A DNA stretch of 5,959 nucleotides, taken from NCBI GenBank assembly GCA_910587505.1, contig CAJULD010000072.1, positions 1-5,959 of the forward strand. Reading direction: 5' to 3'. The DNA comes from an uncultured Oscillospiraceae bacterium (GTDB taxonomy: Bacteria > Bacillota > Clostridia > Oscillospirales > Oscillospiraceae). The notes under the pieces were generated by a model, which saw only the letters and a list, made by a program, of their open reading frames with translations, did no database searches and was not told the DNA's origin. Within the stretch, counting starts at the first letter, position 1; every line of letters starts with the position of its first letter. The translations under genes and the position numbers were made by a program. Shown here piece after piece: positions 1 through 5,847 of the stretch.

Positions 1-41
1 CGCAGGATGTCACCGACATTCTGGGCGACATCTTCGGCTGA
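1..41 (+). CDS. 3' end of an upstream gene, product unknown
   Basis: Reading from base 3, the frame gives QDVTDILGDIFG and then a TGA stop at 39-41. The other two forward frames stay open past this point and read less like protein. The gene is cut by the window edge, so only about 12 residues are visible and no function can be assigned. A strong terminator hairpin starts 30 bases after the stop, which supports this being a genuine gene end and separates it transcriptionally from polA. Confidence 0.6.
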   Translation, partial: QDVTDILGDIFG

Positions 42-71
42 GCCGCGCAGGAAAACCGGATAAGCACAGAG

Positions 72-107
72 CCCCCGGAGGCATCGCCTCCGGGGGTTCC
101 CTCCTTT
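72..107 (+). terminator. Rho-independent-type terminator of the upstream gene
   Basis: A perfect 11-bp stem, CCCCCGGAGGC (72-82) with GCCTCCGGGGG (86-96), closes a 3-base loop. It is followed by a T/C-rich run, TTCCCTCCTTT (97-107). The stem is very stable. The tail is pyrimidine-rich rather than a pure T run, so termination strength is somewhat uncertain. Confidence 0.85.
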
Positions 108-141
108 AAGCAGGCAAAATGCCGGACTCCGCCCAGGCACG

Positions 142-161
142 GCAGGGGGCGCTGCCCCTGC
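142..161. repeat. Inverted repeat in the leader upstream of the polA promoter
   Basis: GCAGGGG (142-148) and CCCCTGC (155-161) form a 7-bp perfect stem around a 6-base loop. No T run follows it. It lies between the upstream terminator and the polA promoter, about 45 bases before the -35 box. It could be a second, weaker read-through terminator or simply GC-rich spacer structure. No function is shown. Confidence 0.4.
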
Positions 162-206
162 ACCCCGCCAGGAAAAAGAATGGATACCGCGCCTGGCCTT
201 TTCCGG

Positions 207-234
207 TTGTAATCTTTCCAGAATGTGGTATACT
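207..234 (+). promoter_or_regulatory. polA promoter (extended -10, sigma-A type)
   Basis: The -35 box TTGTAA (207-212) is separated by 16 bases from the -10 box TATACT (229-234). The -10 box is preceded by TGG, giving an extended -10 (TGn). This AT-richer island stands out in the GC-rich leader. Transcription would start near 241, about 23 bases before the polA ATG. That leaves a short leader containing only the ribosome binding site. Confidence 0.75.
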
Positions 235-250
235 CTTTTCAGAAACCAAT

Positions 251-257
251 GAGGAGG
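251..257 (+). promoter_or_regulatory. polA ribosome binding site
   Basis: GAGGAGG lies 6 bases before ATG 264. It decides the start: the open frame extends upstream to an ATG at 225, but that codon sits beside the -10 box, upstream of the expected transcription start, and has no ribosome binding site. Confidence 0.85.
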
Positions 258-263
258 CAGCCC

Positions 264-2915
264 ATGAAACTGATGGTCATCGACGGCAACAGCATCGTTA
301 ATCGCTCCTTTTACGGTATCCGGCCCCTGACGACCCGGGACGGACTGTATACCAACGCGGTCTACGGCTTCGTCACAACCCTCCAGCGTCTGCTGGACGA
401 GGAGAAGCCGGAGGCTCTGTGCGTCACCTTCGACCGGCGGGAGCCCACCTTCCGCCACCAGGAGTACGAGGGTTACAAGGCCCAGCGAAAGGGGATGCCG
501 GAGGAGCTGGCCCAGCAGATGCCGGTATTGAAAGAGGTGCTGGACGCCATGGACATCCCCCGCTACGAGCTGGCGGGCTACGAGGCGGACGACCTTATCG
601 GGACCATCTCCCGGAAATGCGAGGCCGCGGGCTGGGACTGCGTGGTGGTCACCGGGGACAAGGACAGCCTCCAGCTGGTGACGGACCATACGAAGGTCAA
701 GCTGGTCTCCACCCGCATGGGGCAGACCACCACGAAGGACATGACGCCGGAAAGCTTCCGGGAGGCCTATGGGTTCGACCCCGTCCATATCATTGACCTG
801 AAGGCCCTCATGGGCGATGCCAGCGACAACATCCCCGGCGTGAAGGGGGTGGGGGAGAAGACGGCCATGGACCTGGTCCGGCGGTATCAGAGCATCGACG
901 CCCTTTATGCCGCCATGCCGGACGTGGAGGCCAGACCCGCCGCCATCAGAAAACTGGCTGAGGGCGAGGAGAGCGCACGGATGAGCTATCATCTGGCCAC
1001 CATCGTCACCGACGCGCCTCTGGTTTTTCAGCCGGATGAGAATCTGCGGCGGCCGGTGAAGCAGTCGCTGTACAATGTGTTCCTTCGGCTGGAGTTCAAC
1101 AAGCTGATTGAAAAAATGGGCCTTACCGCCCAGACGGAGCCGGCGGCGGAAAAGACGGGGGAGGCGGACTGGGAGACCCATGTGGAGCAGGTAACGGGGG
1201 AGGCGCAGGCGGCGGCGCTGCTGGAGACCTTCCGGAAGGCGGAGTATGTGACGCTGCTGGCCCTGCCGGACCTGTCCGCCGTTGTGGCGGAGTGCCGGAC
1301 GGGGGAACGGGCCTCCACGGCAGGGGAATTCTACTTCCACCGTTACAAGGGCGACTGGAACGGGCTGCTCGCCGCCCTGTTCGCGGCGGATATCAAAAAG
1401 GTATCCCACGATGTAAAGGACCTGATGCGGGCGCTGCTGGGAAGCGGCCTCCCGGCGGAGGGGTTCATTTTCGATACTGCTCTGGCGGGCTATCTGCTGG
1501 ACGCCACGGCGGGCCACTACGACATCGGACGGCTGTTCGCCTCCTGGTTCAGGGAGGAGCTGCCCAGGCCACTTTATCTGGCGCCGGATGCCTTCTCTCT
1601 GCTGGGGAGCTCCGCGGAGACGGAGGCCACATTCCTGAGCTACACGTCCGCTGTGACCGCGCTGTACGAGGCCATGCTGCCCCGGCTGAAGGAAACCGGC
1701 GTCGATTGGCTGTATTTCAATGTGGAGCTGCCCCTGTGCCGGGTGCTCTCGGAGATGGAGACGGCGGGGTTCCGGGTGGACGCGGGGGCGCTCTCGCGCT
1801 TCGGCGAGACGCTGACGGCCGCCCTGGAGGACTTGGAGGCAAGGATCTACTCCCACGCCGGAAAATTTAATATCAACTCGCCCAGGCAGCTGGGGGAGGT
1901 CCTCTTTGAAAAGCTGGGGATGCCCGCCTGTAAAAAGACGAAAACCGGCTACTCCACCAGCGCCGAGGTCCTCGACAAGCTCCGGGGCGCGCACCCCATT
2001 GTGGGGGAGGTGCTGGAGTACCGGCAGTACGCCAAGCTCAAAAGCACTTACGTGGACGGCCTGCTGAAGGTGATTTCTCCCGACGGGCGGGTACGGACCA
2101 GCTTTCAGATGACTGTCACCGCCACCGGGCGGCTGAGCTCCACGGAGCCCAACCTGCAAAACATCCCCACCCGTACCGAGCTGGGCAGCGAGCTGCGCCG
2201 TATGTTCACGGCGGAGCCGGGGATGACGCTGGTGGACGCGGACTACAGCCAGATCGAGCTGCGGCTGCTGGCCCACATCTCCGGGGACGCGGCCATGCGG
2301 GAGGCGTTTCTGTCCGGGGAGGACTTCCACACCGTCACCGCCGCCCATGTCTTCGGCGTCCCCGTCGGGCAGGTGACCCGGAACATGCGCCGGGCGGCCA
2401 AAGCGGTGAATTTCGGCATCGTTTACGGCATTTCTGCCTTCTCCCTCTCACAGGACCTGGGGGTGCCGGTGTCGGAGGCCAGGGAGTATATGGAGGCCTA
2501 TTTCGCCCGCTTTCCGGGGGTGAAGGCCTACATGGACGGCGTGGTGGAAAAGGCAAGAGCGGAGGGCTATGTGGAGACCATGTTCCATCGCCGCCGGGCT
2601 CTGCCGGAGATCCGGGCCAGCAACTTCAATACCCGTTCCTTCGGCGAGCGGGTGGCGCTGAACATGCCCATTCAGGGGGCGGCGGCGGACGTTATCAAGC
2701 TGGCCATGGTCCGGGTGCATGACCGGCTGCGGAGGGATAAGCTGCGGGCAAGGCTGATTATGCAGGTCCACGACGAACTGATCGTCGAGTGCCCGGAGGA
2801 GGAGGCAGAACGGGTAAAGGTCCTCCTCACGGAGGAGATGGAGGGGGTATACGCCCTGGACGTTCCCCTGACGGCGGAGGCACACAGCGGGAAAAACTGG
2901 CTGGAGGCAAAATAG
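264..2915 (+). CDS. polA: DNA polymerase I (5' nuclease plus polymerase, no proofreading)
   Basis: This 883-residue family A DNA polymerase removes RNA primers and fills gaps in replication and repair. The 5' nuclease domain (about 1-290) keeps its metal ligands: D7, D57, E107/D109/D110 (YEADD), D132/D134 (GDKDS), D185/D188 (GDASDN), plus a helix-hairpin-helix at GVKGVGEKT. The central 3'-5' exonuclease-like domain (about 310-480) is degenerate. The usual DxE is replaced by YVTLLAL near 328-334, and the other catalytic Asp positions read as VKDL and YTSAVT. The polymerase domain (about 480-883) has motif A DADYSQIELR with catalytic D660, motif B R709/K713/F717 before GIVYG, and motif C VHDE with D837. 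F717 is the Phe type at the site that discriminates against dideoxynucleotides. The length matches Bacillus-type enzymes (about 876) rather than E. coli (928). It is first gene of a likely operon with rimI and a second acetyltransferase. Confidence 0.98.
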   Translation: MKLMVIDGNSIVNRSFYGIRPLTTRDGLYTNAVYGFVTTLQRLLDEEKPEALCVTFDRREPTFRHQEYEGYKAQRKGMPEELAQQMPVLKEVLDAMDIPRYELAGYEADDLIGTISRKCEAAGWDCVVVTGDKDSLQLVTDHTKVKLVSTRMGQTTTKDMTPESFREAYGFDPVHIIDLKALMGDASDNIPGVKGVGEKTAMDLVRRYQSIDALYAAMPDVEARPAAIRKLAEGEESARMSYHLATIVTDAPLVFQPDENLRRPVKQSLYNVFLRLEFNKLIEKMGLTAQTEPAAEKTGEADWETHVEQVTGEAQAAALLETFRKAEYVTLLALPDLSAVVAECRTGERASTAGEFYFHRYKGDWNGLLAALFAADIKKVSHDVKDLMRALLGSGLPAEGFIFDTALAGYLLDATAGHYDIGRLFASWFREELPRPLYLAPDAFSLLGSSAETEATFLSYTSAVTALYEAMLPRLKETGVDWLYFNVELPLCRVLSEMETAGFRVDAGALSRFGETLTAALEDLEARIYSHAGKFNINSPRQLGEVLFEKLGMPACKKTKTGYSTSAEVLDKLRGAHPIVGEVLEYRQYAKLKSTYVDGLLKVISPDGRVRTSFQMTVTATGRLSSTEPNLQNIPTRTELGSELRRMFTAEPGMTLVDADYSQIELRLLAHISGDAAMREAFLSGEDFHTVTAAHVFGVPVGQVTRNMRRAAKAVNFGIVYGISAFSLSQDLGVPVSEAREYMEAYFARFPGVKAYMDGVVEKARAEGYVETMFHRRRALPEIRASNFNTRSFGERVALNMPIQGAAADVIKLAMVRVHDRLRRDKLRARLIMQVHDELIVECPEEEAERVKVLLTEEMEGVYALDVPLTAEAHSGKNWLEAK

Positions 2916-2918
2916 GGT

Positions 2919-3377
2919 ATGGACTATCAGATTATCCCCATGACCTCCGCCCACCTGGATCAGGCGGAGGAACTGGAAAAAATCTGTTTCCCGGAGGACC
3001 CCTGGTCCCGGCGGATTCTGAAAGAGTCCCTTGCCGGTGAAAGCAGCGCCGCGCTGCTGGCCCGGGACGGGGACGGAGGCGTGCTGGGATATGTCTTTTT
3101 TACAATCGTGCTGGACGAGGGGAGCGTGGACAATATCGCCGTGCATCCGGACGCGCGGCGGCGGGGCGTCGCATCCGCCCTGCTGAGGGCAGTCCACGGG
3201 TATGGACGGTCCCACGGCCTGTCCTTCCTCCTGCTGGAGGTGCGGCCCTCCAACAGGGGGGCGGCGGCGCTTTACCGGAAAATGGGGTATCAGGAGGTCG
3301 GACGGCGGAAAAACTACTACCTGGACCCCAAAGAGGACGCAATTATCATGAAACTGGAGTTTATGCCATGTACTTGA
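2919..3377 (+). CDS. rimI: Ribosomal-protein-type N-terminal alanine acetyltransferase (RimI)
   Basis: This 152-residue single-domain GNAT enzyme is predicted to transfer acetyl from acetyl-CoA to protein N-termini in the cytoplasm. In E. coli the known target is ribosomal protein S18. The acetyl-CoA pyrophosphate loop is visible as VHPDARRRGVASALLRA (about 75-91), with R80-x-x-G83-x-A85. The RimI signature LLLEVRPSN..A..LYRKMGY follows, with E107 and Y119 spaced 12 apart like catalytic Glu103 and Tyr115 of the enterobacterial enzyme. It starts 3 bases after the polA stop. Its GGAGG (2903-2907) lies inside the end of polA, implying co-transcription. In many bacteria rimI sits beside tsaB/tsaD, but those genes are not in this window. 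The family call is strong. The exact substrate is inferred from family. Confidence 0.9.
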   Translation: MDYQIIPMTSAHLDQAEELEKICFPEDPWSRRILKESLAGESSAALLARDGDGGVLGYVFFTIVLDEGSVDNIAVHPDARRRGVASALLRAVHGYGRSHGLSFLLLEVRPSNRGAAALYRKMGYQEVGRRKNYYLDPKEDAIIMKLEFMPCT

Positions 3378-3973
3378 AGATCATGAGTCCCGCGGAATTG
3401 GAGCGGGCCTGCGAAACCGATCTGAAGGAGGCCTTTCCTCCCGCGGAGCTGAAGCCCCTGCGGGCCATGGAGGCCCTGCGGGCAAAGGGACTGTACGACC
3501 CGCTGTGCCTGACGGACGAGGCGGGGGAGGCGCTGGGGTATAGCCTGCTGTGGAAGCACCGGGACGGGAAGTACCTCCTGATCGACTATCTCTGCGTTCC
3601 CGCCGGGCGGCGGAATGAGGGCATCGGCGGGAAGCTGCTGCGGGCCGTCGTGGACCGTTATCCTGCGGACACGGTTTTCATCGGCGAGTCCGAGGCCCCC
3701 ACCGGAGATCCGGAGGCGGACCGGGTGATCCTGCGGCGGCTGGGGTTCTATGCCCGCAGCGGGGCGAAGACGCTGGGCTATGACTGCGCCCTCTTCGGTG
3801 TGCATTTCAAGACCATCTGCTGGGCGAACCCCATGCCGGAGGAGGGGGAGATCCTGCAAAAGCATCAGGAAATCTACCTGGACCAGTTCGGCAGGGAAAA
3901 ATATGACCGGTTTATCCAGATTCCCCTGCATCCTGGGGAAAAATGCAGGCCCGTATCGGACTGGACGGAGTGA
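3368..3973 (+). CDS. GNAT-family N-acetyltransferase, substrate unknown
   Basis: This 201-residue protein carries a GNAT fold in its first about 140 residues. Visible elements are the strand pair around LGYSLLWKHRDGKYLLIDYLCV (57-76) and the acetyl-CoA loop RRNEGIGGKLL (81-91, R82-x-x-G85-x-G87). The segment ILRRLGFYAR (121-130) matches the usual LGF element after the acetyl-CoA site. A C-terminal extension of about 55 residues (145-201), rich in charged and aromatic residues, does not resemble the core GNAT domain. The start codon lies inside the last codons of rimI (10-base overlap), with GGAG at 3356-3359 eight bases upstream. Translation is therefore probably coupled to rimI. It is quite different from RimI in sequence, so it is not a recent duplicate. 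I cannot name the substrate. Confidence 0.85.
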   Translation: MYLKIMSPAELERACETDLKEAFPPAELKPLRAMEALRAKGLYDPLCLTDEAGEALGYSLLWKHRDGKYLLIDYLCVPAGRRNEGIGGKLLRAVVDRYPADTVFIGESEAPTGDPEADRVILRRLGFYARSGAKTLGYDCALFGVHFKTICWANPMPEEGEILQKHQEIYLDQFGREKYDRFIQIPLHPGEKCRPVSDWTE

Positions 3974-4001
3974 TACAGGTCCTGAATCAACAGCATGAGG
4001 A

Positions 4002-4025
4002 AGGCCGGGGAAAAATCCCCGGCCT
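4002..4025. terminator. Hairpin terminator between convergent genes
   Basis: AGGCCGGGGA (4002-4011) and TCCCCGGCCT (4016-4025) make a 10-bp perfect stem with an AAAA loop. It lies 28 bases past the stop of the second acetyltransferase and 12 bases past the end of the minus-strand lipoprotein gene, so it could serve both directions. There is no long T run on either side, so intrinsic termination is plausible but not proven. Confidence 0.65.
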
Positions 4026-4037
4026 CCGCGGAGCGCG

Positions 4038-4592
4038 TTACCAGCGGCTGTTTTCACCGTCGGTCAGTACGCCGTCCGTATCATGAATGTGGGCGTTGTC
4101 CAGCATCCGCTGAAAGGTGGTGGTGCTGGTCCCGCGGGTAACAGCGCTGCGGCTGCCGTCCACCAGATCGGTCACGGCGTCGCCAACATCGTCAGCCGCA
4201 CGGCGCAGCGCACCGCCGGCGCGGCTTGCCGCAGTGCCGGCGCCAGTTCCGGCCCCGGCGCCGGTTCCAGTTCCGGTCCCGGTGCCGGTCCCCGGACCGG
4301 CGTCAGAACCGTTGCCGGTCATGGAGCCTGTGCCGTTTCCTGCTCCAGTACCGGAGCCGGTACCCGGACCGGCGTTGCCGCCGGAACCGATGCCGGAGCC
4401 CGTGCCGTTGTTGTTCACACTGCCGTTATTGTCGTTGGGGCCGCCGCTGCCGACGGAACCGCCGTTCTGGGTGGTCCCATTGCCGGTGACGGGATCGTTG
4501 GACGAATTGTCGTCTCTGTTGCCGCAGGCCGCCAGGCTCAGAACCATTGCCAGAGCGGCTGCGGCCAGCGCAGCTTTTTTCATCTGAATCAT
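4038..4592 (-). CDS. Secreted lipoprotein with Gly/Thr/Ser-rich linker and short conserved-looking tail
   Basis: The protein has 184 residues. A signal peptide with KK at 5-6, a hydrophobic Ala/Leu core (7-20) and lipobox L20-A21-A22-C23 predicts lipid anchoring at Cys23 on the outer face of the membrane. Residues 24-120 are low complexity, first Asn/Ser/Gly-rich, then mostly Gly alternating with Thr, Ala or Ser. This looks like a flexible spacer through the cell wall. Residues 121-151 form a charged, possibly helical stretch (ALRRAADDVGDAVTDLVDG). The C-terminus (160-184) holds HDTDGVLTDGE, which resembles part of an EF-hand calcium loop. The first ATG is chosen because GGAAGGAGGA (4601-4610) lies 8 bases from it; a second in-frame ATG lies three codons later. 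The gene is convergent with the acetyltransferase operon. Function is unknown, and similar lipoproteins are inferred to be common in Oscillospiraceae. Confidence 0.88.
   Translation of the reverse strand: MIQMKKAALAAAALAMVLSLAACGNRDDNSSNDPVTGNGTTQNGGSVGSGGPNDNNGSVNNNGTGSGIGSGGNAGPGTGSGTGAGNGTGSMTGNGSDAGPGTGTGTGTGTGAGAGTGAGTAASRAGGALRRAADDVGDAVTDLVDGSRSAVTRGTSTTTFQRMLDNAHIHDTDGVLTDGENSRW
4233..4484 (-). repeat. Degenerate hexanucleotide repeat coding for Gly-Thr/Ala/Ser linker
   Basis: Within the lipoprotein gene, residues 37-120 are coded by imperfect 6-base units of a Gly codon plus Thr/Ala/Ser. The part at 4233-4294 is an almost pure Gly-x dipeptide run. Gly codons vary (GGC, GGA, GGG), so the repeat is not a fresh perfect microsatellite. 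The same composition leaves the opposite strand open across the whole gene. Confidence 0.85.
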
Positions 4593-4600
4593 CTGAATCT

Positions 4601-4610
4601 TCCTCCTTCC
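4601..4610 (-). promoter_or_regulatory. Lipoprotein gene ribosome binding site
   Basis: On the minus strand this reads GGAAGGAGGA, 8 bases before the first ATG (4592) and 17 before the second in-frame ATG (4583). The spacing favours the first. A -10-like TAAAAT (4664-4659, minus) lies further upstream, but no -35 box matches at 15-19 bases, so I do not call a promoter. Confidence 0.8.
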
Positions 4611-4719
4611 AAAAATGGCGCGCAGTCCGCGCTGGAGGTAGTATTTGCGCCGGAAGCAATTTTACTGCTGCGAGTTTTTGCAAATTTTTCGGAAATCTGT
4701 TGTACCGGGAGGTACGGTC

Positions 4720-4847
4720 ATAAAGCTGGTGTTTCTGGCTGGCAATGCCGCCGTGGGGAAAATGACGGTGGGACAGGAGCTGATGAAAATACAAATCTTC
4801 CGCCGGAAGATGCCGCGAGGCAGATAAAAGAGCATTTTAATCTGTAA
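4720..4847 (+). pseudogene. Decayed P-loop kinase (AAA-type ATPase) gene, middle deleted and start lost
   Basis: Two reading frames carry the two ends of one known protein type. From 4723, frame 1 reads KLVFLAGNAAVGKMTVGQEL then MK, an N-terminal beta strand plus Walker A loop (GNAAVGKMT). I recognise this from a family of about 180-residue nucleotide kinase-like ATPases of Bacillus and Clostridium, which begin like MKLIFIFG..AVGKMTVGQEL. Switching frame at about 4785, the sequence reads ENTNLPPEDAARQIKEHFNL and a TAA at 4845-4847, matching the C-terminal end of the same family (..NTNL...VA..IKE.FSL). Only about 44 of some 180 residues remain, so about 400 bases are missing. The codon where Met is expected (4720-4722) is ATA, preceded by an intact-looking GGGAGGT (4707-4713) at 6 bases. 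No functional kinase is possible. The family match is from memory and not from a search. The relic ends 15 bases before trxB, so the intact ancestor was probably co-transcribed with it. Confidence 0.75.
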
Positions 4848-4848
4848 C

Positions 4849-4853
4849 AGGAG
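4849..4853 (+). promoter_or_regulatory. trxB ribosome binding site
   Basis: AGGAG lies 9 bases before ATG 4863 and directly abuts the stop of the decayed kinase. No convincing trxB promoter is visible just upstream. TTTAAT at 4836-4841 is -10-like but lacks a -35 partner, so the transcript may begin further up, in the AT-rich part of 4660-4710. Confidence 0.75.
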
Positions 4854-4862
4854 AATCGTTTT

Positions 4863-5801
4863 ATGGAAGAATTATATGACGTCATCATTTTGGGCGGCGG
4901 GCCGGCAGGGCTGTCCGCGGGACTGTACGCCGGACGGAGCCGGATGAAGACGCTTTTGATCGAAAGGGGTGCTCCTGGCGGGCAGATTGCCCTCAGCGCG
5001 GAGTTGGAGAACTACCCCGGTCAGATGCTGGAGGGGGAAACCGGGGCTACCCTGTCCGCCCGGATGGCGGAGCAATGCGCCCGCTTCGGCGTGGAGCGGA
5101 TCACCGACGCTGTTCAGACGGTGCGTCTGGATGGAGAAGTAAAGCGTCTTACCGGCGAGGGCGGCGCGTACCGGGCCCGGACCCTCATTATCGCTGCCGG
5201 CGCGTCCCCCCGGCCTATCGGGTGCGAGAACGAGCGGGAATTCACCGGCCGGGGCGTGTCCTACTGCGCCACCTGCGACGGAGCGTTCTTCCGGGGACTG
5301 GACGTGTATGTGGCCGGCGGCGGCGACAGCGCCGTGGAGGAGGCCCTCTTCCTCACCCGCTTTGCCCGGACCGTTACCGTCATCCACCGCCGGGATACGC
5401 TGCGGGCGGCAAAGTCTATTCAGGAGAAAGCCTTTGCGGAGCCCAAAATCCGCTTCCTCTGGGACAGCGTGGTGATGCGGGTGGACGGCGGCGACGTGCT
5501 GGACGCCATTACCGTCAAAAATGTGAAGACGGGCGCGCTCTCTGTGATACGGGCCGCGGCGGAGGACGGTATGCTGGGCCTGTTCGGCTTTGTGGGATAT
5601 CTGCCAAATACGGAGCTGTTCCGTGAGCAGCTGCCCCTGGAGAACGGCTATATCCGGACGGATGAGAATATGCGTACCTCTGTGCCCGGCGTATTTGCCG
5701 CGGGCGACGTGCGGGCCAAAAGCCTGCGGCAGGTGGTGACCGCCGCCGCGGACGGGGCGGTGGCCGCCGTGCAGGCGGAGCGGTTTCTGGCGGGGCTGTA
5801 A
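4863..5801 (+). CDS. trxB: Thioredoxin-disulfide reductase (NADPH, FAD)
   Basis: This 312-residue low-molecular-weight thioredoxin reductase passes electrons from NADPH through FAD and a redox disulfide to thioredoxin in the cytoplasm. The first FAD-binding site is ILGGGPAG (9-16). PGGQI (38-42) and ENYPG (49-53) are typical flavin contacts. The active site is C135-A-T-C138-D. The NADPH domain has GGGDSAVEE (152-160) and HRRDTLRA (175-182), the basic HRR pattern that favours NADPH over NADH. FVGYLPNT (243-250), the second FAD motif PGVFAAGDVR (275-284) and RQVVTAAADG (289-298) complete the family layout. Length is normal and no key residue is missing. No thioredoxin gene is adjacent. The gene follows the kinase relic and runs toward the structured right edge. 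Related ferredoxin-dependent reductases are less likely because the NADPH motif is intact. Confidence 0.96.
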   Translation: MEELYDVIILGGGPAGLSAGLYAGRSRMKTLLIERGAPGGQIALSAELENYPGQMLEGETGATLSARMAEQCARFGVERITDAVQTVRLDGEVKRLTGEGGAYRARTLIIAAGASPRPIGCENEREFTGRGVSYCATCDGAFFRGLDVYVAGGGDSAVEEALFLTRFARTVTVIHRRDTLRAAKSIQEKAFAEPKIRFLWDSVVMRVDGGDVLDAITVKNVKTGALSVIRAAAEDGMLGLFGFVGYLPNTELFREQLPLENGYIRTDENMRTSVPGVFAAGDVRAKSLRQVVTAAADGAVAAVQAERFLAGL

Positions 5802-5825
5802 TTCTATCTGCGGCCTTAGCCGGCA

Positions 5826-5847
5826 GCCCGCCTTTGGCGAGCCGGGC
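5826..5847 (+). terminator. Weak hairpin downstream of trxB, possible terminator
   Basis: GCCCG (5826-5830) can pair with CGGGC (5843-5847) around a 12-base loop. Alternatively CGCC (5829-5832) pairs with GGCG (5836-5839) around TTT. It is 25 bases past the trxB stop, but no T run follows, so the terminator call is weak. Confidence 0.35.

Noticed and set aside
225..263. Upstream in-frame ATG extending polA by 13 residues
   Set aside because: The ATG lies just before the -10 box, upstream of the expected transcription start, and has no ribosome binding site. ATG 264 has GAGGAGG at 6 bases and gives the conserved MKLMVIDGNS start.
119..301. Short plus-strand open frame across the polA leader
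   Set aside because: It has no ribosome binding site, runs through the polA promoter and start in another frame, and its sequence does not resemble a protein.
3368..3973. Second GNAT as a duplicate of rimI
   Set aside because: The two share only the general acetyl-CoA loop. Length, core sequence and the C-terminal extension differ, so a recent tandem duplication is not supported.
4117..4587. Long open frame antisense to the lipoprotein, Pro/Val-rich (PVPVPVP)
   Set aside because: It is the mirror of the Gly-Thr codon repeat on the other strand. The minus-strand reading has a ribosome binding site, signal peptide and lipobox; this one has none.
4659..4683. Possible minus-strand promoter for the lipoprotein (TTGCAA and TAAAAT)
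   Set aside because: The boxes are only 13 bases apart, too close for a sigma-A promoter, and no -35 match is found at 15-19 bases.
4645..4827. Complete 60-codon frame starting MRRKQF over the kinase relic
   Set aside because: The first about 25 residues look random, only the middle is kinase-like, and after MK it leaves the family frame. It has no good ribosome binding site at its ATG, so it is part of the pseudogene and not a small gene.
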